Shown here piece after piece: positions 17,793 to 27,423 of a DNA stretch of 64,000 nucleotides. Source of the DNA: Saprospiraceae bacterium (GTDB lineage: Bacteria; Bacteroidota; Bacteroidia; Chitinophagales; Saprospiraceae); contig JAIPBL010000016.1 in NCBI GenBank assembly GCA_021739645.1, forward strand, positions 21,743 to 85,742, read 5' to 3'. The notes beneath the pieces were generated by a model. It ran no database searches. It was not told the origin of the DNA and saw nothing but the letters and a program-made list of their open reading frames with translations. Numbering within the stretch: position 1 is the stretch's first letter; every line of letters starts with the position of its first letter. The position numbers and the translations under genes are program-made.

Positions 17793-19991
17793 ATGAAAAC
17801 AAGTTACCTCGCATTTTTTCTTTTTTGGCTTTTTGTAAAATTTGGCGCTTCGCAAACAGTGCCCGCTCCGTTGCCGTTGCCAGGATTGAAGCCAATAAAA
17901 TCTGGTATTCCATTCTCTTCCTATCTCGACAGACCGAGGCTTCCACCCCGCACAATCTACCCGCCGCTGCCCACCGTCGTCGTCACTGCCCAGCGGATGG
18001 ACAGCGACTACACCAAAACACCCGCCTCCATTTCCACGACTTGGGCTGGGATGGAGCGCCGCACTGTGCCAGAGGCACTGTCATCCACGCCCGGCGTTTT
18101 CGTCCAGAAGACCAACCACGGCGGCGGCTCGCCCTTCCTGCGCGGGCTGACCGGGAACCAGACCCTGCTGCTCGTGGACGGCATCCGCCTCAGCAACGCC
18201 ACTTTCCGGTACGGCCCAAACCAGTACCTGAACACCGTGGACCCGTACAGCGTGAGCAGCATCGAAGTGCTGAAAGGCGGCGGCAGCGTGGGCTACGGCT
18301 CGGATGCGCTCGGCGGCACGGTGAACGTTTTTTCGAAGAAACTCTATTTTTCCGATGAGCGGCAAAGACGCTGGACGAACAAGGTGAGCAGTTTTTGGCG
18401 AAGCCAAAACATGGAGAAAACCGGGCACGCCGAAACAGGTTTTTCGGGCAAAACTCTGGCGTTCTTCGCTGGCGGCACGTTCCGAAAGTTCGGCGACCTG
18501 GTGGGCGGCGACACGACCGGGGTGCAAAAACCAACGGGCTACGACGAGGCCGCCTTCGACCTGAAAGGCAAGCTGCGGCTGGGCAGCAATGCCACGCTGA
18601 CCGTGGCGCACCAGTTTTTCCGGCAGACGGACGTGCCCATTTTTCACAAAATCCAATTGGAAAACTTCGCCCGGAACCACGTCACGCGCCAGCAGCGCCA
18701 GCTGAGCTACGCCCGGTTCGAGTGGCTGGCGCCGCATTTGGGAAAGGTGTGGCAGCCACTTCAAGTCCCCGCCCGAAGCCTGAAAACGGGCCTCCAAAAA
18801 ATCACCGCCACCGCCTCGCTCCACCGCACCGACGAGGAGCGGGAAAGCCAAAAGAACGGCTCCCCCACCCTGCGCAAGGAATCCGACGAGGTGCGCAGCC
18901 TCGGTGCTTCCGTGCTGGCGGAGTTCACCGTGGCCGAGTGGTGGCGCTCGACCGTGGGCTTGGAAGCCTACCACGACCTGGTGGGCAGCCGCCGAACGGA
19001 CGTGGACACGGACACCGGCAGCGAGGCGTCCAATCGGGGCCTCTACCCCGACGGCGCCACGCACCAGAGCGCGGCTATTTTTTGTACCAACGAATGGGAA
19101 ACTGGCGACTGGAACTTCACGGGCGGGCTGCGTTTCAATCATTTTTCGATAAAAACGGAAGACGACAATATCGGCAAGACGCACCTGACGCCGAATGCAC
19201 TGGTCTGGAATGCTGGGGCGCTTCGCAGAATGAACCGGTTCAACTCCACGTTTGCCAGCATCAACTCGGCCTTCCGCGCCCCGAACGTGGACGACCTAGG
19301 CTCGCTGGGCATCGTGGATTTCCGCTACGAGGTGCCGACGGCGGACTTGCGACCCGAGAAATCCTACAACTTCGAGTTGGGCTGGCGGCAAAAAAGGGAG
19401 CGCTGGGGTACTGAGGTGGCTGTTTTCAGGAACGAGTTGCGCGACCTCATCACGCGGGTGAGGGTGGGCACGGACAGCATTGCTGGGTATCCGGTTTACC
19501 AAAAGGAGAACGTGCAGCGGGGGTTTGTGCAGGGAGTTGAGGTGAGTAGCTGGCTCAGTTTACCAAAAAACTTGGGGCTCCGCGGCAACCTTGCTTGGCA
19601 GTGCGGTCAGAACGTGACGGACGGTGAGCCGTTGCGACGCATTCCGCCAATGTTTGGCGGCCTGATGTTGATTTACGAAGACAAGAAACAACGAGCATTA
19701 GGCAAGCAGGCAAGCTATTATTGGTGGGCTTTAATAGAATGGAATTTTGCCTCCAAACAGGACCGCCTCGCAACGGGCGACAAAGCCGACAACCGAATCC
19801 CGGCAGGTGGCACGCCTGGCTGGCAGGTCGTGAATATTTACGCCCGATGGAGCATCTCCGTAAATGATGGAGCCTACCTTGTTTTGAAGCCGGGCATTTG
19901 GAACATCCTGAATGCCGACTACCGCTACCACGGTTCTGGCGTGAACGGCATCGGGAGGAGTGTTTCCTTGGGGGCGACGGTGACGTTTTGA
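17793..19991 (+). CDS. TonB-dependent outer-membrane receptor
   Basis: The 732-residue receptor has a signal peptide (LAFFLFWLFVKFGASQ). Its plug domain contains TVVVTAQRMDSDYTKTPAS, PEALSSTPGVFVQKTN, SPFLRGLTGNQTLLLVDGIR and IEVLKGGGSVGYGSDALGG, and a 22-strand-type barrel ends in GIGRSVSLGATVTF. There is no SusC-type N-terminal carboxypeptidase-like domain, so it is closer to siderophore/cobalamin-type receptors. The reading frame is open from 17688 inside the previous gene; ATG 17793 directly precedes the signal peptide. It follows the phosphoesterase gene on the same strand. The ligand is not evident. Two ferric-citrate-like or heme-like motifs I looked for are absent. Confidence 0.85.
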   Translation: MKTSYLAFFLFWLFVKFGASQTVPAPLPLPGLKPIKSGIPFSSYLDRPRLPPRTIYPPLPTVVVTAQRMDSDYTKTPASISTTWAGMERRTVPEALSSTPGVFVQKTNHGGGSPFLRGLTGNQTLLLVDGIRLSNATFRYGPNQYLNTVDPYSVSSIEVLKGGGSVGYGSDALGGTVNVFSKKLYFSDERQRRWTNKVSSFWRSQNMEKTGHAETGFSGKTLAFFAGGTFRKFGDLVGGDTTGVQKPTGYDEAAFDLKGKLRLGSNATLTVAHQFFRQTDVPIFHKIQLENFARNHVTRQQRQLSYARFEWLAPHLGKVWQPLQVPARSLKTGLQKITATASLHRTDEERESQKNGSPTLRKESDEVRSLGASVLAEFTVAEWWRSTVGLEAYHDLVGSRRTDVDTDTGSEASNRGLYPDGATHQSAAIFCTNEWETGDWNFTGGLRFNHFSIKTEDDNIGKTHLTPNALVWNAGALRRMNRFNSTFASINSAFRAPNVDDLGSLGIVDFRYEVPTADLRPEKSYNFELGWRQKRERWGTEVAVFRNELRDLITRVRVGTDSIAGYPVYQKENVQRGFVQGVEVSSWLSLPKNLGLRGNLAWQCGQNVTDGEPLRRIPPMFGGLMLIYEDKKQRALGKQASYYWWALIEWNFASKQDRLATGDKADNRIPAGGTPGWQVVNIYARWSISVNDGAYLVLKPGIWNILNADYRYHGSGVNGIGRSVSLGATVTF

Positions 19992-20001
19992 GAGGTGGTA
20001 T

Positions 20002-23000
20002 TTATTGCTCGTTGATGTCAATTACCCGTTTTTTACCTTTAAAATCAACCACTTCAACCGATACCACGCCCGGTGGCAAAAACAGCGTTCGGGACGACTG
20101 CGACAAAAATCCCTGACCGTAGGATGCCTCCGCACGCATGGTGCGCCCATCGCCGAACTTCAAAATAGCGGCGCAGTCGTTGGGTTGGAGCGCTATCGTT
20201 TCCAGTTTTATTCCAGCTTTCAGGATTTGCAATTTGCCCCGGTTTTGGCCGGAGGCCACCAATAAACTACCATCGCCGCCCCGCACGGCGGCTAGGCTTT
20301 TGGCGTCACCGGGGATGCAGATGCCGCTTTCTTTCATGGAAACTGGGTTGAAATTCCCCTTGCCGTCACCGAGCAGCACCAGCCCGTTCATGGCATCGTG
20401 GCGGCCCATGCCCACCTCGGTGCCGAAGTCATTGCCAGAAAGCAGCAGGTCGGGGTTGCCGTCACCGTTGAAGTCTTCGGTCAGGATGCCGTGAACGGGG
20501 GCCAGTTGTGCCGCTGTCGGCAGTTCGTGCAATTGGAACTTGCCCGCTCCGAGGTTCTCCAAGTAGCTGGTAGCAAACCAATCGGCTTTCAATACGAGCG
20601 GCTGCACATCTGGGAACTTGTCAACTACCGACTTCATCGGAGCTACGCCAAGGTCGGCGTGGCGCGGAAACTTCCCCTTTAGTTTGATTACCTGTTTTTC
20701 CATGTCGGGCCTGCCGAAGTAGGGGAACTCTACCCAGTCGCCTTTCAGGTCGGGGAAAAAAGTGGCGGGGATGGCATCGAGCGAACCGTTGCCATCAAAA
20801 TCGGCGGCGTACACGGCCGTGTAGCGTTGGTCGTCCGCCTTGAAGAGCGAGTTTTTACCCATGTTGCCCGCCACGTAATCCATGTCGCCGTCCATATCGA
20901 AGTCGGCGGCGACAAGGCTGTTCCACCAGCCAGCCGAATTCGGGATTCGGATGGCAGATTGCGGATTGAAAAACCCTTTTTCGTTTTTGAAAAAAGTCAG
21001 CGGCATCCACTCTCCGGCGAGCAGTAGGTCCACCCATCCGTCATTGTCGAAGTCAGTCCAGAGGGCATCGCAAACGAGGCCGAGGTCTTTCAGCGCGGGG
21101 GCATCGTCGGCGAGGCTGAATTTCACGCTGCCTTTTTGGCTGTCGTTGCGCAGGAGGTAGCTGCTGACAGGTTTTGGGTACTCGGTGGGGTGCATCCTGC
21201 CGCCCACGAACATATCGAGGTCGCCGTCGCGATCATAGTCGGCGGCACGGGCACAGGATCCACTTTTTCCGAAAACAGGCAACGCATTTTGGGCCAACAG
21301 GAATTGTCCATTTTCATTTAAAAAAAGCCGGTCTTGGTAAACGTTGCTGTCCACCGAGAACTCGTTGCCGCCGCTGACGAGGTACAAATCGTTGTCGTTG
21401 TCGTTGTCCACGTCGAAGAGCAGGACGCCGAGTTCTTCTTCCAGCTTGGGCTTTTCCGTGTCCTGAAACAAGTTTTGTTGGACAAAACCGCTTTGTCCGT
21501 CCTGGTTTTGGACAAAAAAACTGCCCCTGAAAAAATGGGAACCACCCACGTAAAAATCGTCGAGGCCATCGCCGTTCACATCGCCCACCGCCAGCCCGGG
21601 GCCATACTGGGAAAGCTTGTGCGGCAGCAGCCGCTGGACGTTGAAGTCGATAAAATCGCTGTCACGCTGGGTGTAGTTGACGCCAAGTTGCGTGGTCATG
21701 TCCGCAAAAAGTGGCGCTGAGGTGGTGGTTGGTTGATTACCCGGGGCTGGTTTTGCGTTGTCAAATTTTACTTCCAACACTTGGTTGGCAGCCACTTTTT
21801 TTAATAACTCTGTTCGGCCTGCCGGCCAAGTAATCCTAACGCTGTCCACCATCGTGGTTGAATCCAAGCCAAAGTGCAGCCCATTTTCCACCGAAGAAAG
21901 ATAACCGCGGTAGGGCGAGTTTTCGCAGTATTGCATTTTACCATTTTTGGTGAAAACCTCCGCCGTGGCCCCCAGTCCATTGGAGTTTCCTTGTGGTCCA
22001 GCAAACTTGATTTTCAGCCAATTGGCCAGTTTTGGACGGGTTTCCACCAACTGGTTTTTGAAAATAAAGGCGCTGTCGTTGATGTTGTTGACCACATAAT
22101 CGAGGTCGCCGTCGTTGTCGAGGTCGGTGTACGCTGCACCATTGGAGAAAGAAGGCTGGGTGAAGCCCCATTCAGCCGAGACGTCCTTGAAACTCGGGAT
22201 GTTTTTCCCGTCGTTCTGGAAGGCATAGTTGTGGATTTTCACAACGGGTATTTGCTCCAGGAGCGTTTGTCGGTCCACCAAGTTCCCTGCCATTTGGTGG
22301 TAGTCCACAAAGTCCCGGTTGGTCACGTCCTTCGGGAAACCATTGGTGACCATGAGGTCCCGGTCGCCGTCGTTGTCAAAGTCGGCAGCCAAGGGTGACC
22401 AGCTCCAGTCGGTGCCGGCAATGTCCGCCAGCATGGATATTTCACTGAAAACAAGGTCATCTGAGTCAGGGCACTGGCCTTGGTTCAGTTGGAAACTGTT
22501 TCGGACGTACTGGTACTGGTAGCCGTAGTGGTCGTTGTTTTGGTTGTTGGTGTAATTATTCGGGGATAGCATGGTTTTTCGCCGAAAATTATCCGCTGGC
22601 AGCATGTCCACCGCCACCACGTCTGGCAGGCCGTCGTTGTTCAGGTCGGCCACGTCGTTGCCCATGGCGGAGTAGGAGGTGTGCTTGAAGTAGGTGGCAG
22701 ATTTGTCCGTGAAAGTGACGCCTGCCCCGGTGGTATCCCCGCTGTTTATCCAAAGCAGGTCGTTGGTGAGGTAATCGTTGGTGACATAAACGTCTTGCCA
22801 GCCGTCCCGGTTGATGTCGCAAATGGTGACGCCGAGGCCAAAGCCTTCGATTTGGATGCCGGCTGCTTTTGAAACATCAGAGAAAACAGGGTGCCCGTCC
22901 GCCCCCAAGCCATCGTTGCGGTAGAGCTTGTCCGTGCGCCTGGAGGAGCCATCGGTGATTTTGGGCCGGTACCTGTTCGGTAGTTTTTGGCGGTCCATTT

Positions 23001-23601
23001 CGTTGACGAGCAGGTACATGTCGAGGTCGCCGTCGTTGTCGTAATCAAAAAAGGCGGCATTCGTGGTGTAGGAGGTATCGGCGATGCCGTAGGCTGCTGC
23101 CATTTCGGTGAAAGTGACTGGTGACTGGTGATTGGTGCTTGGTGATTGGGAGGCGCCATTGTTTATGAAAAGCAAGTTAGCCCGCCGGGAGCCGGGGGAG
23201 TAGGTAGTGGCACAAACATAAATATCGAGCCAGCCGTCGGCGTTGATGTCCACCACGGCCACACCAGAGCACCACCGGTCTTCCCCTGCCACGCCAGCAG
23301 TTTCGGTGATGTCCTCGAACTTGAAGTCTTTTTGGTTGAGATAGAGCTTGTTGTCGGCCATGTTTCCAGCGAAGAAGAGGTCTTGCAGGCCGTCGTTGTT
23401 GAAGTCGCCGACCCCTACCCCACCGCCGTTGTAAACGTATTCGTAGGTCAATACATTAAAGGTGTCGCTATCTATTATCCGGTTGGAGAACAAGACGCCG
23501 GAATCGGCAGCAGGTATCTGCCGAAACAAAGTAGTTTCATTTTTGCAGGCAACCAACGAAGCAAGGAAGGCGGTGAAAATGAGGTAGTGATAGTTTCTCA
23601 T
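20002..23601 (-). CDS. CRTAC1-like lipoprotein with FG-GAP repeats and ASPIC/UnbV domain
   Basis: The 1,199-residue lipoprotein has its lipobox at Cys19 (LVAC). It holds two groups of VCBS/FG-GAP repeats with calcium loops (DFNNDGLQDLFFAG, DINADGWLDIYVC, DYDNDGDLDMYLL, DLNNDGLPDVVAV, DVNGDGLDDFYVGG, DYDRDGDLDMFVGG). Between the groups lies an ASPIC/UnbV region (VDSVRITWPAGRTELLKKV). Such proteins are abundant in Bacteroidota, often linked to SusC/SusD loci, and are thought to bind surface ligands; no enzymatic role is known. An in-frame heptanucleotide repeat encodes a SPSTNHQSPV loop near residue 157. It is convergent with the TonB receptor gene (10 bp apart). Confidence 0.85.
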   Translation of the reverse strand: MRNYHYLIFTAFLASLVACKNETTLFRQIPAADSGVLFSNRIIDSDTFNVLTYEYVYNGGGVGVGDFNNDGLQDLFFAGNMADNKLYLNQKDFKFEDITETAGVAGEDRWCSGVAVVDINADGWLDIYVCATTYSPGSRRANLLFINNGASQSPSTNHQSPVTFTEMAAAYGIADTSYTTNAAFFDYDNDGDLDMYLLVNEMDRQKLPNRYRPKITDGSSRRTDKLYRNDGLGADGHPVFSDVSKAAGIQIEGFGLGVTICDINRDGWQDVYVTNDYLTNDLLWINSGDTTGAGVTFTDKSATYFKHTSYSAMGNDVADLNNDGLPDVVAVDMLPADNFRRKTMLSPNNYTNNQNNDHYGYQYQYVRNSFQLNQGQCPDSDDLVFSEISMLADIAGTDWSWSPLAADFDNDGDRDLMVTNGFPKDVTNRDFVDYHQMAGNLVDRQTLLEQIPVVKIHNYAFQNDGKNIPSFKDVSAEWGFTQPSFSNGAAYTDLDNDGDLDYVVNNINDSAFIFKNQLVETRPKLANWLKIKFAGPQGNSNGLGATAEVFTKNGKMQYCENSPYRGYLSSVENGLHFGLDSTTMVDSVRITWPAGRTELLKKVAANQVLEVKFDNAKPAPGNQPTTTSAPLFADMTTQLGVNYTQRDSDFIDFNVQRLLPHKLSQYGPGLAVGDVNGDGLDDFYVGGSHFFRGSFFVQNQDGQSGFVQQNLFQDTEKPKLEEELGVLLFDVDNDNDNDLYLVSGGNEFSVDSNVYQDRLFLNENGQFLLAQNALPVFGKSGSCARAADYDRDGDLDMFVGGRMHPTEYPKPVSSYLLRNDSQKGSVKFSLADDAPALKDLGLVCDALWTDFDNDGWVDLLLAGEWMPLTFFKNEKGFFNPQSAIRIPNSAGWWNSLVAADFDMDGDMDYVAGNMGKNSLFKADDQRYTAVYAADFDGNGSLDAIPATFFPDLKGDWVEFPYFGRPDMEKQVIKLKGKFPRHADLGVAPMKSVVDKFPDVQPLVLKADWFATSYLENLGAGKFQLHELPTAAQLAPVHGILTEDFNGDGNPDLLLSGNDFGTEVGMGRHDAMNGLVLLGDGKGNFNPVSMKESGICIPGDAKSLAAVRGGDGSLLVASGQNRGKLQILKAGIKLETIALQPNDCAAILKFGDGRTMRAEASYGQGFLSQSSRTLFLPPGVVSVEVVDFKGKKRVIDINEQ
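23114..23148. repeat. five tandem heptanucleotides GTGAYTG within a coding gene
   Basis: Units read GTGACTG, GTGACTG, GTGATTG, GTGCTTG, GTGATTG. On the coding (minus) strand they encode the loop SPSTNHQSPVT. The same unit is expanded in xylB at 32823-32850. Confidence 0.85.
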
Positions 23602-24011
23602 GTCGGAGGTTTGCATGATTAATTTATGGAAAACGAAGGTAGAAATCCTATTGATTTCTGCGAAAAAACCCAAGAATCTTTACGCCAGCATTTCATTATT
23701 TATGAAAAATAATATTTCCAACTCACTGATTTTCAGTACAAATAGTGGATTGTGTATTTTTTACGAAATATACTTCCTTGATAAATTTTTTTAGAAAGAA
23801 AAAAGAAAATATCTTGGCGTCCTGATTCTCCCTGAGCCTTATCAAATTATTTTGACCTGACCGTTTGAAACCCTTCGCCAAATAACGTCGATTTTTTTAG
23901 CGCCGCATTATTTCTTAAAACCACATTTTATAGACTATTCTTAAATCTTAAAGAGGACTAGATAGCCTCTTGGGATATTTTTTCTTTCACTAGTTAAATT
24001 TTTTGGTAATT
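23602..24011. other. 410-bp AT-rich divergent intergenic region before susC
   Basis: This region separates the ASPIC/UnbV gene and the SusC gene and probably holds both promoters. No exact TAnnTTTG -7 element is visible for SusC. A small hairpin AAGAGG...CCTCTT (about 23951-23971) is followed by a T-rich stretch and could be an attenuator or chance. No gene is supported here. Confidence 0.5.
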
Positions 24012-27000
24012 ATGAAGCAAACTTTTTTACTCACAGTCCTTACCATGCTGTTAGGTGCAAATTTGTACGCACAGCAACGGGTAACGGGCAGCGTCACAGA
24101 TGCAAGTGGCTCCCTACTTATCGGGGCTACAGTACAAGTAGTGGGGACCAGTGTGGGCACCATCACAGATATTGATGGCAGTTTTGAATTGAATGCTCCG
24201 GACCTCAATGCAGTACTGGCGATTTCCTACACAGGCTACCAGTCGCAAGATGTACCCCTGAATGGTCAGAACTCCGTCAGGATTGTCCTTCAGGAAGGCC
24301 TCAACCTAAACGAGGTAGTGGTCACCGGCTACTCAGTTGACACCAGGAGGAGCACACCTGGCTCCGTGTCCACAGTTGATTCGAGGTCGCTTCAGGTCTC
24401 CCCTTCGGGGAACGTGGAGCAGCAGTTGCAGGGCCGTGTGGCTGGTGTAACGGTGATTACAAACGGACAGCCCGGCACAGAAAGCCAGGTTAGGGTTAGG
24501 GGTTATGGCGCACTTTCTGGCAACGCACCACTTTATGTGGTGGATGGTGTGCCAGTTGGTTCCACCGACTTCCTTTCACCAGATGACATTGAGACCACAA
24601 CGGTACTGAAGGATGCCACCGCCGCTTCCATCTACGGCGCAAGGGCAGCAGGTGGCGTGATTGTTTACACCACTAAAAAAGGCAAAAAAGGCGCTAGGAA
24701 AATGAAGGTGACCTACGACGGCTCTGTTGGTGTGACTACACCTGGCTCAGGAGCAGGCATTCTGAACCCACAAGAGCAGGCCGACTGGACTTGGAAGGCA
24801 ATCGAAAATGCTGCCATCCAAAACGGAGAAACCCCTGCTTACAGCCATCCACAGTACGGCACAGGCTCGACTCCAGTGCTGCCAGATTATCTTCTGGTGG
24901 GCGGCGATAAGGGAGTCATCGGAAGCGTCAACTTGGCAGAAGAAGCAAAAAAATACAATGTAAATCCAGAGGCGGGCAGTATCTACCAAGTGGTAAAAGC
25001 CAACAAGGAAGGTACTGATTGGTATGACGCCATCACCCGCAATGCTTTGTTGAACCGCCATAACCTCGGCTTTTCGGGAGGTGGCGAGAATAGCCGCTAC
25101 TATGTTGGTTTGGGCATGCAGGAGCAAGAGGGCATCCTCCTCCATCAAAAATTTTCCCGTTACACATTCCGTGTAAATACGGAGTTCGACCTGCTGCCAA
25201 AACTGCGCGTCGGGGAGAACATCCAAACAACTTACCGCGCTGCCAACTTGCTGTTGGGTGACGGTGGCGGCAGTGGTTCTTCCGACGACGAGAACGTTGT
25301 CCTTGATGCTTCCAGGATGTCGCCTATCATACCTGTTTACGATGAGTTTGGCGGCTACGCCGGTACGGCGGTACAAGGTTTTAACAACGCTGCAAACCCT
25401 ATTGCTAATTTGGATGGACAAAAGAACAACAGGGCCTTTGCTGTAGGCATATTTGGCAATGTTTACGCGGAATTGGAGCCTGTCAAGGGTTTTGTAATTC
25501 GCACCAGCTTTGGAGGGGATTACAGCAATTTCAGCTCCTTTGGCTACACTAGGCGTACTTACGAGAACCAAGAGAACAATGCCTCCTTTGGTTTTGCACA
25601 AAACAATTTCTATCGCAGCTCCTGGGTTTGGAGTAATACGGCAAACTACAGGAAAGAATTTGGCGTACACGGCATTGACGTCTTGGTAGGCCAAGAGGCT
25701 CTGAATACGGGTTCTAGCCGCGGCATGAGCGGTTCTGGTATCAATCCTTTCTCACAAAGCCCTGATTTTGTTGGGTTGTCAAATGTTGAGTCCCGGGTAG
25801 TTAATGGCAGCCACAGTTCTGGCGTCAACTTCGCCTCCTATTTCGGTAGGCTGAATTATGACTTAAACGACAAGTACATCATCTCTGCGGTTGTCCGTCG
25901 TGATGGCTCTTCCCGCTTTGGTGCAGAGAACCGTTACGGTACTTTCCCTGCGATTTCAGCAGCATGGCGCTTGTCTTCCGAACCTTTCATGGATGGCATG
26001 AAAGATGTTTTTGACGACCTTAAAATTCGGGCGGGCTACGGCATCATGGGCAACTCGAACAACGTTGACCCGAACAACCAGTACAGCTTGTTTGGCACCA
26101 GTGTTGGTGCTTCCAGCTATGACATCAACGGTACCAACGGTAGTGCAGTACCAGGTTTTTACCGTACCAGGATTGGCAACCCGTTGGCGAAATGGGAAAA
26201 AGCCATCACCCAGAATATTGGTATTGACGCCTTGTTATTCGGTGGCAAATGGGACGTAGGCGTGGAGCTTTGGAAAAAAGAAACAGAAGACCTTCTTTTC
26301 CAAGTACCTGTTACGGTACAGTCTGGCTTTTTTGCCAGCGCACCATCTGTGAACATTGGCAAAATGGAGAACAAGGGCCTTGACTTCAGCATCGTCAACA
26401 AAGCAAGGATCAATAGCGACTTTAGGTATGAGGTTACCCTGAACGGTGGCTTCCTGAGCAACAAAATCGTGGAGCTGGCGCCGAACGTGAAGAACCTCCC
26501 GAACAACAGCGCCACCTACCGTGGCATTACACCCGTGTTGAACCAGATTGGTGAGCCAATCTCCGCATTCTATGGCTACCAAGTTCAGGGCATCTTTGCC
26601 AATGCAGCAGAAGTTGCCGATGCAGCCACCCAAGATGGAGCCGCACCAGGTCGTTTCCGTTTCAAGGACATCAATGGCTTGGATGACGATGGCAATCCCA
26701 CAGGTAAGCCAGATGGCAAAATTGACATCAATGACCGTACTACCTTGGGAAGCCCAGTACCTGATTTCACGGGTGGCCTTACCATCAAGTTGAACTACAA
26801 GCGTTTTGAACTTGAAGTGTATTCCTTTGCTTCCATCGGAAATGAAATCTACAATATTTCGAGAGTGTTCACAGACTTCTATCCCTTGTTCCCTGGTGCA
26901 GCCATCAGCGACCGCGTGAAGGATTCTTGGTCTTTTGACAACCCTTCTGGTTCTATTCCGTTGTTTGAGAATACTTCCAACTTCAGTACCAACACACAAT

Positions 27001-27263
27001 CAAATTCCTTCTATGTGGAAGATGGCTCTTACTTCCGGGTACAGAACCTCACTTTGTCTTACTTCCTTCCTGACAACCTTGTGAATGGCTGGAACATGGA
27101 GCGGGTGCGGGTTTTTGGAAGTGTCAACAACCTATTGACTGTAACAGGTTACAGCGGCTTGGACCCAAGCGTTGGAGGTGCTGCCGATACCAATTTTGGT
27201 GTTGACCTTGGCAACTACCCTATCACACGTAGCTGGGTTTTCGGGGTTAGTGTTGGCTTCTAA
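24012..27263 (+). CDS. SusC/RagA-family TonB-dependent nutrient porin
   Basis: The 1,083-residue SusC protein has a signal peptide ending LYAQ and an N-terminal carboxypeptidase-regulatory-like beta-sandwich (VTGSVTDASGSLLIGATVQV). The TonB-linked plug follows (LNEVVVTGYSVDTRRS, QLQGRVAGVTVITNGQPG, VRVRGYGALSGNAPLYVVDG, ATAASIYGARAAGGVIVYTT), then a barrel ending RSWVFGVSVGF. It imports oligomers captured by the SusD partner encoded next. Because xylA, xylB, uxuA and uxaA lie downstream, a xylan- or uronate-containing glycan is a plausible substrate (inference). ATG 24012 is chosen over an upstream in-frame TTG. Confidence 0.95.
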   Translation: MKQTFLLTVLTMLLGANLYAQQRVTGSVTDASGSLLIGATVQVVGTSVGTITDIDGSFELNAPDLNAVLAISYTGYQSQDVPLNGQNSVRIVLQEGLNLNEVVVTGYSVDTRRSTPGSVSTVDSRSLQVSPSGNVEQQLQGRVAGVTVITNGQPGTESQVRVRGYGALSGNAPLYVVDGVPVGSTDFLSPDDIETTTVLKDATAASIYGARAAGGVIVYTTKKGKKGARKMKVTYDGSVGVTTPGSGAGILNPQEQADWTWKAIENAAIQNGETPAYSHPQYGTGSTPVLPDYLLVGGDKGVIGSVNLAEEAKKYNVNPEAGSIYQVVKANKEGTDWYDAITRNALLNRHNLGFSGGGENSRYYVGLGMQEQEGILLHQKFSRYTFRVNTEFDLLPKLRVGENIQTTYRAANLLLGDGGGSGSSDDENVVLDASRMSPIIPVYDEFGGYAGTAVQGFNNAANPIANLDGQKNNRAFAVGIFGNVYAELEPVKGFVIRTSFGGDYSNFSSFGYTRRTYENQENNASFGFAQNNFYRSSWVWSNTANYRKEFGVHGIDVLVGQEALNTGSSRGMSGSGINPFSQSPDFVGLSNVESRVVNGSHSSGVNFASYFGRLNYDLNDKYIISAVVRRDGSSRFGAENRYGTFPAISAAWRLSSEPFMDGMKDVFDDLKIRAGYGIMGNSNNVDPNNQYSLFGTSVGASSYDINGTNGSAVPGFYRTRIGNPLAKWEKAITQNIGIDALLFGGKWDVGVELWKKETEDLLFQVPVTVQSGFFASAPSVNIGKMENKGLDFSIVNKARINSDFRYEVTLNGGFLSNKIVELAPNVKNLPNNSATYRGITPVLNQIGEPISAFYGYQVQGIFANAAEVADAATQDGAAPGRFRFKDINGLDDDGNPTGKPDGKIDINDRTTLGSPVPDFTGGLTIKLNYKRFELEVYSFASIGNEIYNISRVFTDFYPLFPGAAISDRVKDSWSFDNPSGSIPLFENTSNFSTNTQSNSFYVEDGSYFRVQNLTLSYFLPDNLVNGWNMERVRVFGSVNNLLTVTGYSGLDPSVGGAADTNFGVDLGNYPITRSWVFGVSVGF

Positions 27264-27423
27264 AACCTAGTTTAAAGAAGCAATTTTCTTAATTTAAACT
27301 TTTTAAAAGTGAAATGAATCTATCAAAATGAGTTGGCGAGAAGTGCAAACAACCAAAATCGGTCGTTTTTACCATTCAGCTTACAGCATTCCGGGTTCAT
27401 TTTCACCAAACAAAATGTCTATC

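Noticed and set aside
23951..23971. AAGAGG/CCTCTT hairpin as an attenuator of susC
   Set aside because: The stem is only 6 bp and far from the start; no supporting leader or T-run pattern strong enough.
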